NCBI GenBank assembly: GCA_003833135.1
Contig: QZLH01000035.1
Span: 202,989-234,406 of the forward strand
From: Oehlia diaphana
Lineage: Eukaryota; Glomeromycota; Glomeromycetes; Glomerales; Glomeraceae
Direction of reading: 5' to 3'
Length of the DNA stretch: 31,418 nt
The notes beneath the pieces are model-generated. The model made no database searches and was not told the DNA's origin. It saw only the letters and a program-made list of their open reading frames with translations. This document shows positions 1-11,754 of the stretch, piece by piece (position 1 is the first letter of the stretch; the number at the start of each line of letters is the position of its first letter). Made by a program: the position numbers and the translations under genes.

Positions 1-79
<79 letters not shown>

Positions 80-310
80 TTCTATTTGATCTTTTTCATT
101 TTTTCATTTTTTTTTACTTTCCTTTACTTCATTTTATTCCTTTTTCAATCTCTTTTATTTTTTTTTATTTCTTTTTTACTCTACCTATTTTTTTCATTTA
201 CCTTTATTTTTTTTTTCCTTTTTTTGTTTATATATTTTCTTTTTTTTATCATTATAACTCTTTTTTTTTTTGTTATTCTTATAAAAAATTTAGTATTTTG
301 GATAGTATAA
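1..310. repeat. T-rich low-complexity tract
   Basis: Positions 1-77 are almost pure T, broken by a single C at 43. The tract then decays into T-rich sequence with scattered C and A up to about 310. On the other strand this is poly-A, so it could be a retroposon tail, a microsatellite or an assembly edge. The open frame across it is nearly all Phe, Leu and Ile and is an artefact of composition. Confidence 0.9.
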
Positions 311-2194
311 GTTTATTTTTTTCAGTCAATAAATCATGTAATCTATATTATTATTTTAATGTAAAAATATTTTAAATATATTTATTATATTTAAAAAAAT
401 TTAGCTAATTATCATGAGTGAATCACCTATCCTAGGTGATTTTCATTTACAAAGAAAGTAACAACTAAATATAATATAGCAAAATAATTATTTAAAAAGT
501 ATATATTGTATTTTCAAATAATAATAATACAAGTTAATAATAATTGTAAACTTTGACATATATATATAACTTAATATTATTTTAGTTTTTTATTATACTT
601 TTAATTATTTGCATATATATATATATATATATAGATATTATAGAAATAATGGCAATAACAGATAAAGAATTGTATTTGAATTTGCTTTTCTGCATTAACT
701 TATTGTGAATCACTTACCAGTAATAACAAATTGCTTTACAATAATATAAATACATTTTTCTAGATAAGTATGATCAAGATATTGAAATATATATAATATA
801 TAAGTAATGTATTAATCAATTTTTTAATTTTTTTTTTCTGGTATTTTCCTATTTTTCACAGTAAAATTAAGGAAGGTATTACCTCTTACTTATCCAACTG
901 TCAGAAAATACAGAAGATTAGATGTAAAAATAGTGCCAGTTGAGAAATTGCAATATAATGATATAAGGATATTTGAAATTTGATTATTGCACGGATTTAT
1001 TATTGATTACAAACTGGGTTTTGCGACCAACTGGGAATTTGTTGCTATTTATTAATTACTTATAATATTTGCTCTTGAACTTTTGCATTATTTTACCTTT
1101 TGTTTTTATACTATAATTTCTTATAAAATAAGAAAATAATACACAATTCAGATTGCTTATCATATACGAAGTATACTTGTTACTGAATATAAGACACAAT
1201 CCTAATTCCATTAAACCTCTAAAACCTATTTCCTAAATTATTATAATATATAATTAATGAATGGAAAACGTGTGAAATATTATGGACAACTGCAAAAAAG
1301 GTCATAAACTAGTCCATTTTTTTCATTAATACCTTCAGAGAAAAATGGAAATACAACTAAAATTGATTTAAATGTATTTGTAAATTGAAAAACTTCTTTT
1401 TATTAGTTGAATAAATTAGGAGATAAAATTTCGCGTATACTAATTATGTCTCTTATTTACTATCAAATTATCTCAATATTTATCTAATTTATTTGTTACG
1501 ATACTTATGACTTGGAATAATGACATCCCGTATCTTAAAATTTAAAAACCACCTAACCATTAAAGGGCCTCAATCTAATTTATTTTTGGATAAGAAAAAT
1601 TCCGTTTGTTTTACTGGCGGAAATTTGATTGGTTACAGGAATTGAAAGGATGAATTCGGTTTCGGCTTATTTACTTGCCGAAATTATAAATCTATGATTT
1701 TTAGTAATCATTATAATCATTATAATAATGGTAAACACCATTTTTAATCTGATGATTATATAATGACTCACTTTAGCATGCTTTGCATTTTGAGATACCA
1801 TTGATACCATTTATATCCTTTATATAAGAAAATTACTAGGATTAATAGGATTAGGATTTATGAGCATGCTAGAATGTTAAAAAAGGTAATTGGCTTCAGA
1901 AACTCATAAATTTTTCGATTAATACTAAGCTCGTGATTTAATCAAGTATATCACTTTCCCACATTAATATTTATTTATTTATAATTTTCATATTGTAAAA
2001 AAAAATTTGTGCAGAATGTCATAATATTATAATCGCACATTCTCCGTGTATCATAAATGAATATAAATTTAAATGTTTTTTTTTAAAAAAAAAAAAAAAA
2101 TACAAAAACTTTTCTCTTTATTTTTTATTTAAATTTTTTTTATATATAAAAACTAATAAAAATATAAAAATTATAAAATTATACATTAATAATA
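311..2194. other. AT-rich intergenic region with one exon-like patch
   Basis: Mostly AT-rich DNA with short (AT)n runs, for example near 614-632. A patch at 862-981 looks like a terminal exon and is listed separately. From about 1500 to 1950 the composition is less AT-rich, which fits the promoter and 5' region of the gene that starts at 2195. Two AGCATGC words near 1778 and 1862 form a widely spaced inverted pair. I see no other gene. Confidence 0.6.
862..981 (+). other. orphan terminal-exon-like patch, doubtful
   Basis: A pyrimidine-rich run ending in TTTTTCACAG is followed by an open frame of about 39 codons containing LTYPTVRKYRRLD and ending in TGA at 979-981. Residue content (R, K, P, V, E) is richer than expected from AT-rich noise, and the acceptor looks real. 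No convincing upstream exon is present; a short ATG frame at 649 (MAITDKELYLNLL) has no clear donor. It could be the 3' remnant of a broken gene or chance. I do not assign a function. Confidence 0.2.
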
Positions 2195-3366
2195 ATGACA
2201 GAAGTAACATCGCTATTAGGAAATAATAATGGTTCTCAACCATACAATTCAGTTTTAATACCAACTTCCACGGCAAAAGTATTAGATTTTAAACATCGAT
2301 TACTATTTTACAATAATGATAAAAAATGGAACTCATTGAAAGCAATCCTTCGATTATTGTTAATATTTTTAGTATCTACTTTCATAGTTTATCTAATACT
2401 GAAAATATGTTTACCACCATTAAACGAGTAAATATTTTGATTCCATTTTTTTTTCTTGATCCCATATTTAAAAAAAAAATTTTAATTTGAATTTTCTAAT
2501 TAATTTAAGAGAGCAAAAACGATCGGTACGTTTACCAAGTGGAATAGAAGATTTGCAATTATTGAACAAATTATTAGCACAATATATGGACCAATATTAT
2601 TATAGTGTAATGACCGTTTTTGTGATTGTATATATCTAGTAAGTAGTTAAAAAGTGCAAGAATTTTTTTTTTTTTTGTTTATATTAAATTTGATATTCAT
2701 TTTTTTATAAGTTTACAGACATTTTCTATACCTGGCAGTATGTGGTTATCGATATTGGGTGGTGCTTTGTTTAGTCTTGTTGTAGCCCTCTTCTTAGTTT
2801 GCCTTGTATGTACCATTTCATGTACTTTACTTAACAAATTTGTTATGCTTCATTCTCTAATAAATTTTTTTCCCTTTTTTTAGTGTTCAGCAATTGGTGC
2901 AACCAACTGTTATTTATTATCTCATAAATTTGGGAAATCATTTGTAAAAGACAAATTCTCTGAAAAATTAGATAGATGGGCAGAAAAATTACGATCGCAT
3001 TCGCAAAATTTATTTAATTATATGATTGTACTTCGTTTATCCCCATTTCCGCCTAATTGGTTTGCTAATATAGCAGCTCCACACGTTGGTGTTCCTTTAA
3101 AAGTATTTTTTATTGGAACATTTTTTGGTGTTGCTGCACCTTCTTTAATTCATGTACAAGCTGGTTTAACTATCGAACATTTAACAAATGCTTCCGATTT
3201 TAAAATATTCTCATTTACTAATGTTTTTGCTTTAATATTAATTGCCTTTGCTGTTCTATTACCTGTTTGGATTAGAAGAAGGTTTGAAAAGGCTGAAAAT
3301 GAGTTAAATGATGAAAACAATCAGATTGAAAATAATAATATTCCACCAGTCTCTCAAATTGTATAG
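2195..3366 (+). CDS. TMEM41/VTT-domain membrane protein (TMEM41B-like)
   Basis: Exons 2195-2427, 2510-2638, 2712-2805 and 2884-3366 join in phase into 312 aa, close to animal TMEM41B (about 290 aa). An N-terminal transmembrane helix lies near residues 50-72. The VTT (SNARE-associated Golgi/DedA) domain follows from about 115. It contains the family signature YLQTFSIPGS (121-130), the glycine-rich helix ALFSLVVALFLVCL, CSAIGATNCYLLSH, and RLSPFPPNWFANIAAP near residue 205. A final helix ends in the basic stretch WIRRRFEKAE and an Asn-rich tail. Known family role: TMEM41B is an ER phospholipid scramblase needed for autophagosome and lipoprotein formation. Activity here is inferred from the motifs. 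The start ATG follows an A-rich leader, and the first exon is open from it. The nearest downstream gene, reticulon-like, is convergent and 5.4 kb away. TMEM41A versus TMEM41B subtype is not resolved. Confidence 0.93.
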
Positions 3367-3969
3367 AAGTACAGTATATAATCGCAAATTGCATAGAAGT
3401 ATAATATTATAATTTTTATTTTTTGTAATTTAGTTTATTACCTAAATTAGAAAAAACCCGTTTCCCCCATATAATTTTAATTATTAATCGATGTACACAT
3501 GCTATATGCATGTTCAAACTTTGTATTGTAACTTGCAGGATATTATTATATCTTTAAAATGTTCAAGTTTCAGTAAAAGTGATTTATACGGTAACATATA
3601 TACTTTACATCAGTGTAATCATACTTTTTTTATGTAATTTATATAAATTTGTAAAAAATTAAAATGAAAATGCCAATATAGAATATTGATTAATTTTTAT
3701 TTTTTATTTCATCATTTTATTTTTATGATTTTAGTTTATTCTTTTGATTTTTTTTTTAAAAAAAATTTAAATTTTACTTCTTTTTGGATTTTTTGTAAAT
3801 GTAAGTATATATTTTAATTATTTTTAAAAAAAATACTTTGTTTAAAATTGTCAAAAAAAAATTACATTTTTAATAATTCCAATTTTATATAATTCCATTA
3901 ATTTGCAACTAATAAAAATTAATAGTTTAAGCAAAAAAATCAGTTTTTTCTAAAACAGGTTAACAGGTT

Positions 3970-4413
3970 AAAATTACTTAAATAAAGTATTAATCAACTA
4001 TTAATATCAGTTACCATTTACCAATTTAATTGGTTTGACAATTTTACAATTATAACAAAATCTATATATTATAAACTTTAAATCAGTTATCAATCAGCTA
4101 TTCTATTAATAATGGATTTTATTATAATTGCTAATAAGGTTGGTTGTTGCAAATAACAATTATTATATATTAAATTACACCCTTTAGCGGTTGTAATATT
4201 ATAAATGTAAGTTGTAAATTAGTTGTAAATACTACACTATTGTAGTTAGCTAAAAGATGGTAATTTTGATTACAACCATTATATTTACTTGACTTTTGGA
4301 TTTACAACTATTTATAGAAACTAATACTAACTGCTAATAGATTATTAATTAGATAACCAATTGGTAATTAATAACTTATCAATAGTTAATTAATATTTTA
4401 TTTAAGTAATTTT
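3970..4413. mobile_element. MITE-like element with about 60-bp inverted arms
   Basis: The left arm starts AAAATTACTTAAATAAAGTA (3970) and the right arm ends in AAGTAATTTT (4413). Reverse-complementing the right arm gives AAAATTACTTAAATAAAATA, and similarity continues for about 60 bases through TTAAT(C/T)AACTATT and ATTACCAATTGGTT-like sequence. The centre carries repeated GTTGTAAAT/ATTTACAAC words. No coding potential. Target-site duplication was not identified, so the exact ends (up to about 3943 and 4440) are uncertain. Confidence 0.6.
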
Positions 4414-5645
4414 AATTTGTATAAAACTAGAAGTCAGAAAAAAAAAAATTCTTTTAACAATAATATTTTTTAATTTAATAGAATTCAAACAATTTATATA
4501 TAAATGTTTAAAATAAGCTTATTAATTTATATATTCCTATTTTTAGCTAATTAATAATAATTTAAATTTAATAAATTTATATTATTATTGAATTTATTTT
4601 AATAAAAAAAAATTTAATTAGCAATTCAAATAAAATTGGTACTATTTTTATATTAAAATTTAGAGTAATATTTCACACCTAATTGGTAAAAATAAGAACA
4701 TTAAAATTATAAAATTGCTTTATAATTTGTAAAAAGCAAGTTATATATGCAAAAAAAACTTAAGCAAAAAGAATAAATTAAAAAAATGTATAGTTATTAT
4801 TATAAAAAAAAAGTTTATATTATATAAACTTCAAATTTTATTAAAGTAAAGTTAATAATATATACAATATAATAATAAATTTACAAAGTAGTAATTTTAT
4901 AAGATAACAGTTTTTTATTATAGGTATATTACTGAAGTTTTTAAAAATCAAATTTTATATATATAAAATTAAATCCAACATAGAAAGTAAATTTAAATTA
5001 ACTCTAGACATTTTTATAAAAATTGCATTATTATGTATCTAAGTACTAATGGTTTAAAGATAATACTACCAATAATTTCTGAAACAACATGTAATTACCA
5101 AAAGCGTAATAAATTAAAATGGAGAATACATGTAAAAAATATAATCAAAATAACCTTTAATGAAAATTAATCTGATTAGTTACAAAAAATAATGTAAGAA
5201 ATAATGAATTTATTAATATTATAAATAAGAAATTACTTGTATTATAAATAAAGTTATAGGATCACTTTTATTATAATAAATCAGTATTGTATCAGAAAAA
5301 ATACTACCTTGTTTTAAAGTAACCATTTTAGTTAATTAATATAAGATCCCACTTATTATTAAAATAAGTTATTCAGGACCCTACTTATTTATAATAAAGG
5401 TCATCATAATTCTAAGGTAAAATTATTAAGAAAAAAATTTTGATGATTCTACTATAAATAAATAAATTATATTTAAAAAAGAAAATGGTACACTGCATTA
5501 TTATGATTTTTTCTTTTAATTCAATTAACCAATAATATTAAGAATTGGAGTAAGGTAAATTTATAGTAAATTTGAAATTTTTCCTAAGCAGAATCCTAAA
5601 TCCTGATTACCCTGTAATCTAAGATAAGGTTTATATATAATATTC

Positions 5646-6846
5646 TTTAAAAATCCTACTATAAAAGGAAATTTTATATTATATTATTAAGATTTTCTCT
5701 TTTTTAGTTAATTAACCAATAGAATTTAAGTAATTTCTAAGGTTTTATATGAAAGTAAAATTTCTACTAGTAATATATCTTAGTAGTAGATAAAGTCCTA
5801 TTAATATATATATATAATATAAAATAAAAAATTAGATAAATCATAAAATATAAGAATTCACTCAAAAAAATTTGAAATTATTAATTAAGCAAATATAAAT
5901 GAAAGAAATATTTCCTATAGTAAAGATAAGAAAAAAAAAGAATTTTTTTTAAAAAAGTTTATAAAGATTTTTATAGGTTATACTAAAATAAGAAAATAAT
6001 AGTAACAAAAAAAATATGATGCTGTTATATAATTCTTAGAATTTTTTAATAAAAAAGGAGGCCATTATAAAAAACAAAAACAATTTATAAAAAAAATTTA
6101 AACAAATAAATTTCAAAAGTTTGATAAAAAGTTTTAAAAAGTTTGTTTACTTATTAAAAAAAATAAATTTTATTATAAATATCCTGTGATACATACGTCA
6201 ACTTTTATTATAAGCTATAATGAACCTTAGGGCAGATCTCAACTTTGCTATAAGGCTATAGTGAAGATTTTAAGAGATTTGATTGGTTAATTTGTTATAG
6301 TAAGAGGAAATATATTATAGTTATCTAAAAAATTCACTATATTAAGAGTTTGCTATATCAAGGTTTAACTGTATTTCCTAATATTGGTAAGTTATATAAT
6401 TACCATATATTACAATTATATAGTATCTTAGTATTTTACAAAAATTAGAATTTTAACCCTGTATCCTAAATACTAAATAAAACTTAAAAATTCCATTTTT
6501 TATAAATATCTTACAATCTACCAGTCTGATTTGAGTGATACTTTTTTTTATTTTAAAGAGCTCAATAAGAGCCATTAATTAAAAAAAATAGTTCAAATCT
6601 AATTATTAGATCATGAGATAAATGTAAAATATCTTCTGGATATTATATAATTTTATAAAATTTTTCTAGAGAAGGATATTATAAGATTTTACTTACTTTT
6701 AATAGAAGTCTTTAGAAAAATTTTAATTTACTAGTAATTTTATCAGCATTCCTATTGGTTAATTAATTTAAAAAGAAAAAATTACAATAACTTAATGTAA
6801 TATTTCCTTTTTTGAAAGTAATTTATCTATATATAGTAGGATTTTT
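5646..6846. repeat. inverted pair of a dispersed AT-rich repeat
   Basis: The segment at 5646-5730 read on the minus strand matches 6735-6846 on the plus strand. Shared blocks in order are CTATTGGTTAATTAA, AAAAAG(A)GAAAA, ATTTCCTTTT and TATAGTAGGATTTTT. A direct partial copy of the first block lies near 12108-12135 and of the last near 11507-11522. The arrangement suggests long terminal inverted repeats of a non-autonomous DNA transposon of about 1.2 kb, or two unrelated insertions in opposite orientation. The interior includes the decayed pogo-like element at 6194. Confidence 0.45.
6194..6373. mobile_element. decayed pogo-like MITE
   Basis: The segment aligns along its length with the left part and right end of the MITE at 7220-7639. 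Examples are GCTATAAGGCTATAGTGAAG here against GTTATAAGGTTATAGTGAAG there, then GATTGGTTAATTTGTTATA against AATTGGTTGATTCATTATA. The right end reads TATTAAGAGTTTGCTATATC then AACTGTA, against TATATCGAGAGCTGACTGTA. Terminal CAG/CTG and CpG positions have been lost, consistent with age. Confidence 0.5.
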
Positions 6847-7020
6847 AAAAATTTTCAGTTATAAATTTTACCTTAGATTTCTACTAGTAACCTATCTTAT
6901 AAGTAAATGGAATTCTAGTACTATATCTCATAATATATAGTAATACTGAAATTGATTAGAAAATAAAAATCTGATATACTATTAAAACTATATATATATT
7001 ATATGATATATAATGGTGAA

Positions 7021-7092
7021 TATTAAAATAATTTCACAAATTTTTACATTTAGCATTTTAGGATTATTTTGTGAAACTAGTTTTAATAGTTT
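7021..7092. repeat. 72-bp palindrome
   Basis: ATTAAAATAATTTCACAAAT on the left faces TTTTGTGAAACTAGTTTTAA on the right. The arms are about 20 bases with few mismatches around a short AT-rich loop. It could be a tiny MITE remnant or a hairpin. No function is assigned. Confidence 0.4.
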
Positions 7093-7219
7093 TGTATATA
7101 TTTGTAAAATCCTATATTTTGACAAGTAAATTTAATTAATTTCAAATTTGTGATTTAATTAATATTCTGCAAATGATTTAGTTAAATTGAATTGATACAA
7201 TTTGAATTTGATTTAAGTA

Positions 7220-7639
7220 CAGTCAACTCTCGATATAACGAACCCTCCAGTTTTTATCTCAGTTTGTTATAAGGTTATAGTGAAGAATTTTAAAGAATTT
7301 AATTGGTTGATTCATTATAACAAGAGTTATGGTCATATTTGATTGATTATATGTCACATGTTCAGAAAAATTTGTTGTAAAGAAGTAAGGTTGCTTGCCG
7401 AAACCTTCTTAATAACTGCCGAAACCTATACGGAAAATGCCAAAACTATATTAAATCATATTAAAAATCCTGCCAAAACTTTGCCGAAATGCCGAAACCC
7501 CCATTTGCCGAAACTGCCGAAACCCTGCCGAAACTATAGTAAACATATAGTAAAATCTTGCCGAAATTTATCGCAGGATTTTGGAGAGGTTTTGGCAAGC
7601 AACCTTATAAAGAAGATTCATTATATCGAGAGCTGACTG
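7220..7639. mobile_element. pogo-like MITE with TA target site
   Basis: The terminal inverted repeats are CAGTCAACTCTCGATATA on the left and TATATCGAGAGCTGACTG on the right, one mismatch in 18, flanked by TA at 7218-7219 and 7640-7641. TA duplication plus a CAGT-type terminus followed by ATAACGAACC is characteristic of the Tc1/mariner pogo/Tigger group. No transposase is encoded, so it is non-autonomous. It is split by the 8-bp-TSD MITE at 7386-7607; without that insertion and one target copy it would be about 190 bp. Confidence 0.85.
7386..7607. mobile_element. MITE with 8-bp TSD (hAT-like), copy 1
   Basis: The termini TAAGGTTGCTTGCCGAAACC and GGTTTTGGCAAGCAACCTTA are inverted repeats with one mismatch. 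A perfect direct duplication TAAAGAAG flanks it at 7378-7385 and 7608-7615. An 8-bp TSD fits hAT-like transposition. The interior repeats TGCCGAAAC (some decayed to TGCCAAAAC) roughly ten times, mostly in one orientation; these may be transposase-binding sites. It is more GC-rich than the surroundings. The 97-codon frame covering it is not a gene. A near-identical shorter copy is at 27018-27152. Confidence 0.92.
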
Positions 7640-8750
7640 TATATTTAAATTTGATTTAAGTTTAATCAAATTTGGATTTATTTTAAGTTGATCTAAATTT
7701 GATTTTTCAAATTTGATTTAAATTTAATTTGATTTTAAATCAAAATTTTTTTGATTTAGATTTTGAAGGATTTGATTCACAAATTAAAAATCATTAAATC
7801 AAATCAAATCAAATTCAAATCAAACTTGAAATTAATTCAATTTGATACCAGATTATTTGCAAAATATTAATAATAATAATTAATTAATAAATGTTTCTGC
7901 TGAACTTTATAAAAATATTAATTTAATATATAAAAAATATAATGCAATATTAGGAAAAAAAAACTAATTATAAAAAATAAAAAAATAAAAAAAAAAAAAA
8001 TTTATTAAATATTTAATATTTTCAATTTTAAATGAAATTGTAAATAAATTTTTTTACCATATTAAACTCTTACAAAAAAAATTTTAAAGAATGCTAAAAT
8101 ATCTAATAAATAGTTGCTATTCAAATAATTGTAAAATTATAATTTGATAATTGGATTTTCATGAATTTTAGCTCATTTGGATTTGAAACAATTTAGATGG
8201 TAATAAATTTATATTTGTTAAAGTGATATTGATCAAGCTATATTATTTTAAGTTTTAAGAATTATATGCAGTAAGCGATTTATATATTATAAAACAAAAT
8301 TATAAATGATTTATATCACATTAGTATGTAATGATTTGCATTGATACTCTATGTTAATCAAGGAAATATTACATACCCATAACTGATAAGATATTTTACA
8401 AATTTTTAAAATTTCAATTTAATAATTTAATCATTTTGATTGGTAAACGAAATATAAATCAGTTACGTAACGAGCATTGACTTTGAAAAAAGAAAAAAAT
8501 ATATATGATAATTACGTGACACGGGTTGGAAAAAAAACTTTTATTTGTTTTTTAAAAAAAAAAAAATTGCAATAACCGCATTATTATAGTGAACATAGTT
8601 GCATATTTTAAAAAATAATTAAAAATGTTAAGAGAATACGAGTGGATTATTTACAGAATATATTGCAATGTAATATTATATATTTCCGAATGACAATTCT
8701 CTCAAGCTTTAATGCTTATATAATTCACAATAACATCAATAAAACAACTT

Positions 8751-10115
8751 CTATTCTTCTTTTTTGGCAGTCTTGTCATCATTAACAAGACCTTTTGTTA
8801 CAGCAAAAGATTTAGCCTTCTCATAAACTCCTCCACTATGTTGTTTAGCAATAGTAAGACCACTAAAAATACACCATCAGATAAATGATAAATTCGTATT
8901 TTAATAAATCATTTTATCGTTATTAAAATGATAAAACTTACCGGTCAAAATGAGAACGCAAAAACTTGTTAAATTGATATAATTTTTCATCAACAACCTC
9001 TTTATTTTTCTGATACGTTATTGGGGTAGAGAAACTAAGAATAAGGCCTTGGATATGAAATAATAAAGATTATTAAACGTTAATCAAATATTACGATTTC
9101 AGCTATAATAAGTATAATTAAGCCATACCAATTCCAAAGAGCGTTCGGAAACTAATCCAAGTGCCCAAAGTCCATAATATGTAGAACATAAAAACGTGCT
9201 ATTATTGAAAAATGAAATAGTAAGTATTCAAAAATTGTATAATTAACAAAATTAATAATAGTGTACCCTCATAGTTCTCATTGGGTCATCAACCAAAGCA
9301 ATCCTCTGAGCTTCCAACAGTACGAAGTTGGCAGTGTCGATTATTGAATCTAAATATTTTTCTGCATCTTCGCGTTCAATATACCATGGCTTATTTACCA
9401 ATAAGTGCCTACAAATCATCACATAAATATTAGTTTATATATAAATTTCGATGTTGCAACGTTAATTAAACGTTCGCATACTCATGTGGATTGACAGGTT
9501 TTTGGTTGATTAAAGACTGGAACTGTTTGAAACCCATTACGTAAATCCAATTCACTCCTATCAAGATAGCAGCTAAGGCAAAGAATGTATTGAACAAGGA
9601 ATAGTAGGCAGTGAAGATCAAGAAGGATAAACTAGCTGCCAATATAGCACCGGAATGTGTAGGATTCTCCCAATAGACGAGTTGAGTGACTAGCAATAAT
9701 CAATCACATTTTGACATTAATACGCCATAAAACGCAAAATTGACTAATGTCTTAATTGTATTACCTCTGTGAGTTAAATTTTTGAAGGGATCTATAATTT
9801 TCGTGTAACAAGATGACAGATTAGACACATTTTATAAATACTATTCTTGTACTACATAAGATCAAAAAATATCATACTTTCAATATTTTTAACTTGTCTC
9901 TTCTTCTCAGCTTTATCTTTATTTGCGGCGACTTCCTTGAGCTTCTCCAACATATTAGTAGTTTCTTCAATAAGCTCTTTTTGCGTTTCTTTTGTTGGTT
10001 CCATTGTTGAATGCTGGTGGTGTTGTTCAATTGGAGGTTGATCGTTTTCCTTATTATCTTTCAATATGAAATCATTAATAATATTTTCAGTATTCATAGT
10101 CTGAGTATCTTCCAT
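8751..10115 (-). CDS. reticulon-like ER-shaping protein
   Basis: Exons on the minus strand are 10115-9878, 9791-9765, 9689-9482, 9408-9267, 9198-9129, 9047-8942 and 8862-8751. They join in phase into 300 aa. The N-terminal 80 residues are acidic, Gln-rich and Lys-rich, likely cytosolic and disordered. The reticulon homology domain (about 82-264) starts with VTQLVYWENPTHSGAI, the typical D/Q-L-x-Y-W-x-x-P-x-x-S-G opening. A first long hydrophobic hairpin follows (about 105-135), then a hydrophilic loop of about 70 residues, and a second hairpin (about 206-245) with GLILSFSTPITY. The C-terminus is short and Lys/Glu-rich. Known family role: membrane wedges that curve ER tubules. The domain order and length match fungal Rtn1-like proteins. 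The start ATG opens exon 1, and the region upstream is AT-rich with no alternative exon. Confidence 0.93.
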
Positions 10116-11754
10116 GATCGATAGTTTATATTATTAACGTTAATAGACGATAAAATATATCTTTTTTTTCCTATAATAGAGGGAATTTCAAAAAAAAATT
10201 TTTTTTTGTGGGAAAAATGAGATTTTATTCTTATATAAATAAAATCCGATTTTTTTTTATTACAACTTTATACTATGAACACAATACTAATGACGAAAGC
10301 AAAAAATTTATTGTGTGTGAGAAATAAGTCAACTCCCAGTTATATAATTAAAGTTTAGTCTGATTTTTTTTCAGTGGTTGATTAAATTTTCCCAGTAGTT
10401 ATTTATATTAATTAGGCGTAATCATGATGTAAATTCGAGATCAAAATGATGACGCAACAGATGTATAAACTTACATAATTAATACTTAATAACTTTTGCC
10501 GCTTTAAGAGGCTGAAATTGGCGGAATTTTATCACGTTCGCTTTAAGTTTGATCAAATCTTAAAATGCCACGTCTATCAGCAAGATTTTCTTTGTGTTTT
10601 CTTTGTGCTTAATCGACACGTATTAGGTATTCGTCTGCATAAATCTGCACAACCTTACAATTTTTCACATGTAATTGCGACAGAAAGCGGCAGTGTAAAG
10701 TGGCGAAGCTGATTCTGTTGATTGGGATACTGTTTGTGTTAAACATCATCACACGATGGCACGATCCTCCAAAACCCTTTATTCGGAAATATAAGAAATT
10801 TTTGTTGAAGTTTCTAGATAGATCACGAGGGGAAAAAAATATTTAAATGAATTACAATCCGTCATCGTGTTTTGGGTTTAATTTATTAAGTTTCGTAATT
10901 TTGGCATAATTTAATTATGTAAACATACGCCTAAGAAATCATCGTAAAATTTATAATAAAAGTAACCGAATATTTGTAATTTTAATTATTTAGGTGATGT
11001 CATATTTACAATCGCATATAATGCTCAAACACAACTTTTCTCGCCCTTCTCTTACGGTAATCTAACCATTGCGAAAATATAGCCCAAAAAACGTCAGAAA
11101 TAATAATAAAGATTTATAAATCAAAATAATTTTTTCCTTTATTTCTTTGATATACATAACAATATTTAATATTATTTCATAATAAAAATTGCATTATTTC
11201 TTATTATTGTGCAAATTAATAAACTAATATTATATATTTTATATACTGTATATTTACATATTAAATATTATTAAGATAATAAAATAAACAATAGTTATTG
11301 AAGTTAGTAGATTTCATAATTACCCTTGCATTGACTACAGAACCCTTGGCTAAGAAAACATATTACATATACTGTATGTTTACCTAATAGATCATTTGAG
11401 TAATTTATGTGGAATATTTTATTAATATAACAAGTGGTTTGTAAATTAATAATATTAGATTAATTAGGTAATTTTATAATTATTATATGTATTCAATTAT
11501 TTAATATTTATAGTAGGATTTTTAAAATTTTTTATATATAAATTTTATCTTATGATTCTGGTGATTTTTATTAAAAGTAAGCAGTTTTGGATTGATTATA
11601 ATAAGAAATAAATTTATTGGTAAAAATATTAATCTAGCATTTTAATAATATTTTTATATATATAAATTAAATTTAATTATATATACTTTATAAAAAATTT
11701 GTATAAAAAATTTATAATATATATAAAATATACTTAAATTTATTTACTTATTAG

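Larger units (their letters stand above)
7157..7871. repeat. outer inverted repeat around the nested MITEs
   Basis: AATTAATATTCTGCAAAT at 7157-7174 is mirrored by ATTTGCAAAATATTAAT at 7855-7871, with one mismatch in 17. Inside each of these lie AATTGAATT and AATTTGAATTTGATTT words in opposite orientation. Between the arms sits the pogo-like MITE and a tract of ATTTGATTT/AAATCAAAT words (7641-7830). It is probably an older AT-rich element that later received the other two insertions. Confidence 0.4.
3367..8750. other. AT-rich repeat desert
   Basis: 5.4 kb with no credible gene, between the convergent TMEM41-like and reticulon-like genes. It holds a palindromic MITE-like element (3970-4413), an inverted repeat pair (5646-5730 and 6735-6846), a decayed pogo-like MITE (6194-6373), a 72-bp palindrome (7021-7092), and a three-layer nest at 7157-7871, all listed separately. 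The ORF at 7343-7636 is MITE sequence and not a gene. The remainder is AT-rich with A- and T-runs. Confidence 0.75.

Noticed and set aside
86..310. 74-aa open frame, mostly Phe/Leu/Ile
   Set aside because: Composition artefact of the T-rich tract; no protein-like pattern.
7343..7636. 97-aa open frame
   Set aside because: Lies across the 8-bp-TSD MITE; the repeated peptide comes from TGCCGAAAC repeats, and the second genomic copy lacks part of it.
9847..10041. plus-strand frame of 64 aa
   Set aside because: Antisense to exon 1 of the reticulon-like gene.
10325..10420. possible pogo-like terminus (AGTCAACTCCCAGTTATATA)
   Set aside because: Resembles CAGTCAACTCTCGATATA, but no matching inverted end or TA pair was found nearby.
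10518..10712. 64-aa frame upstream of the reticulon-like gene
   Set aside because: Begins at TTG, no recognisable motif, no credible splice partners; more likely promoter DNA.
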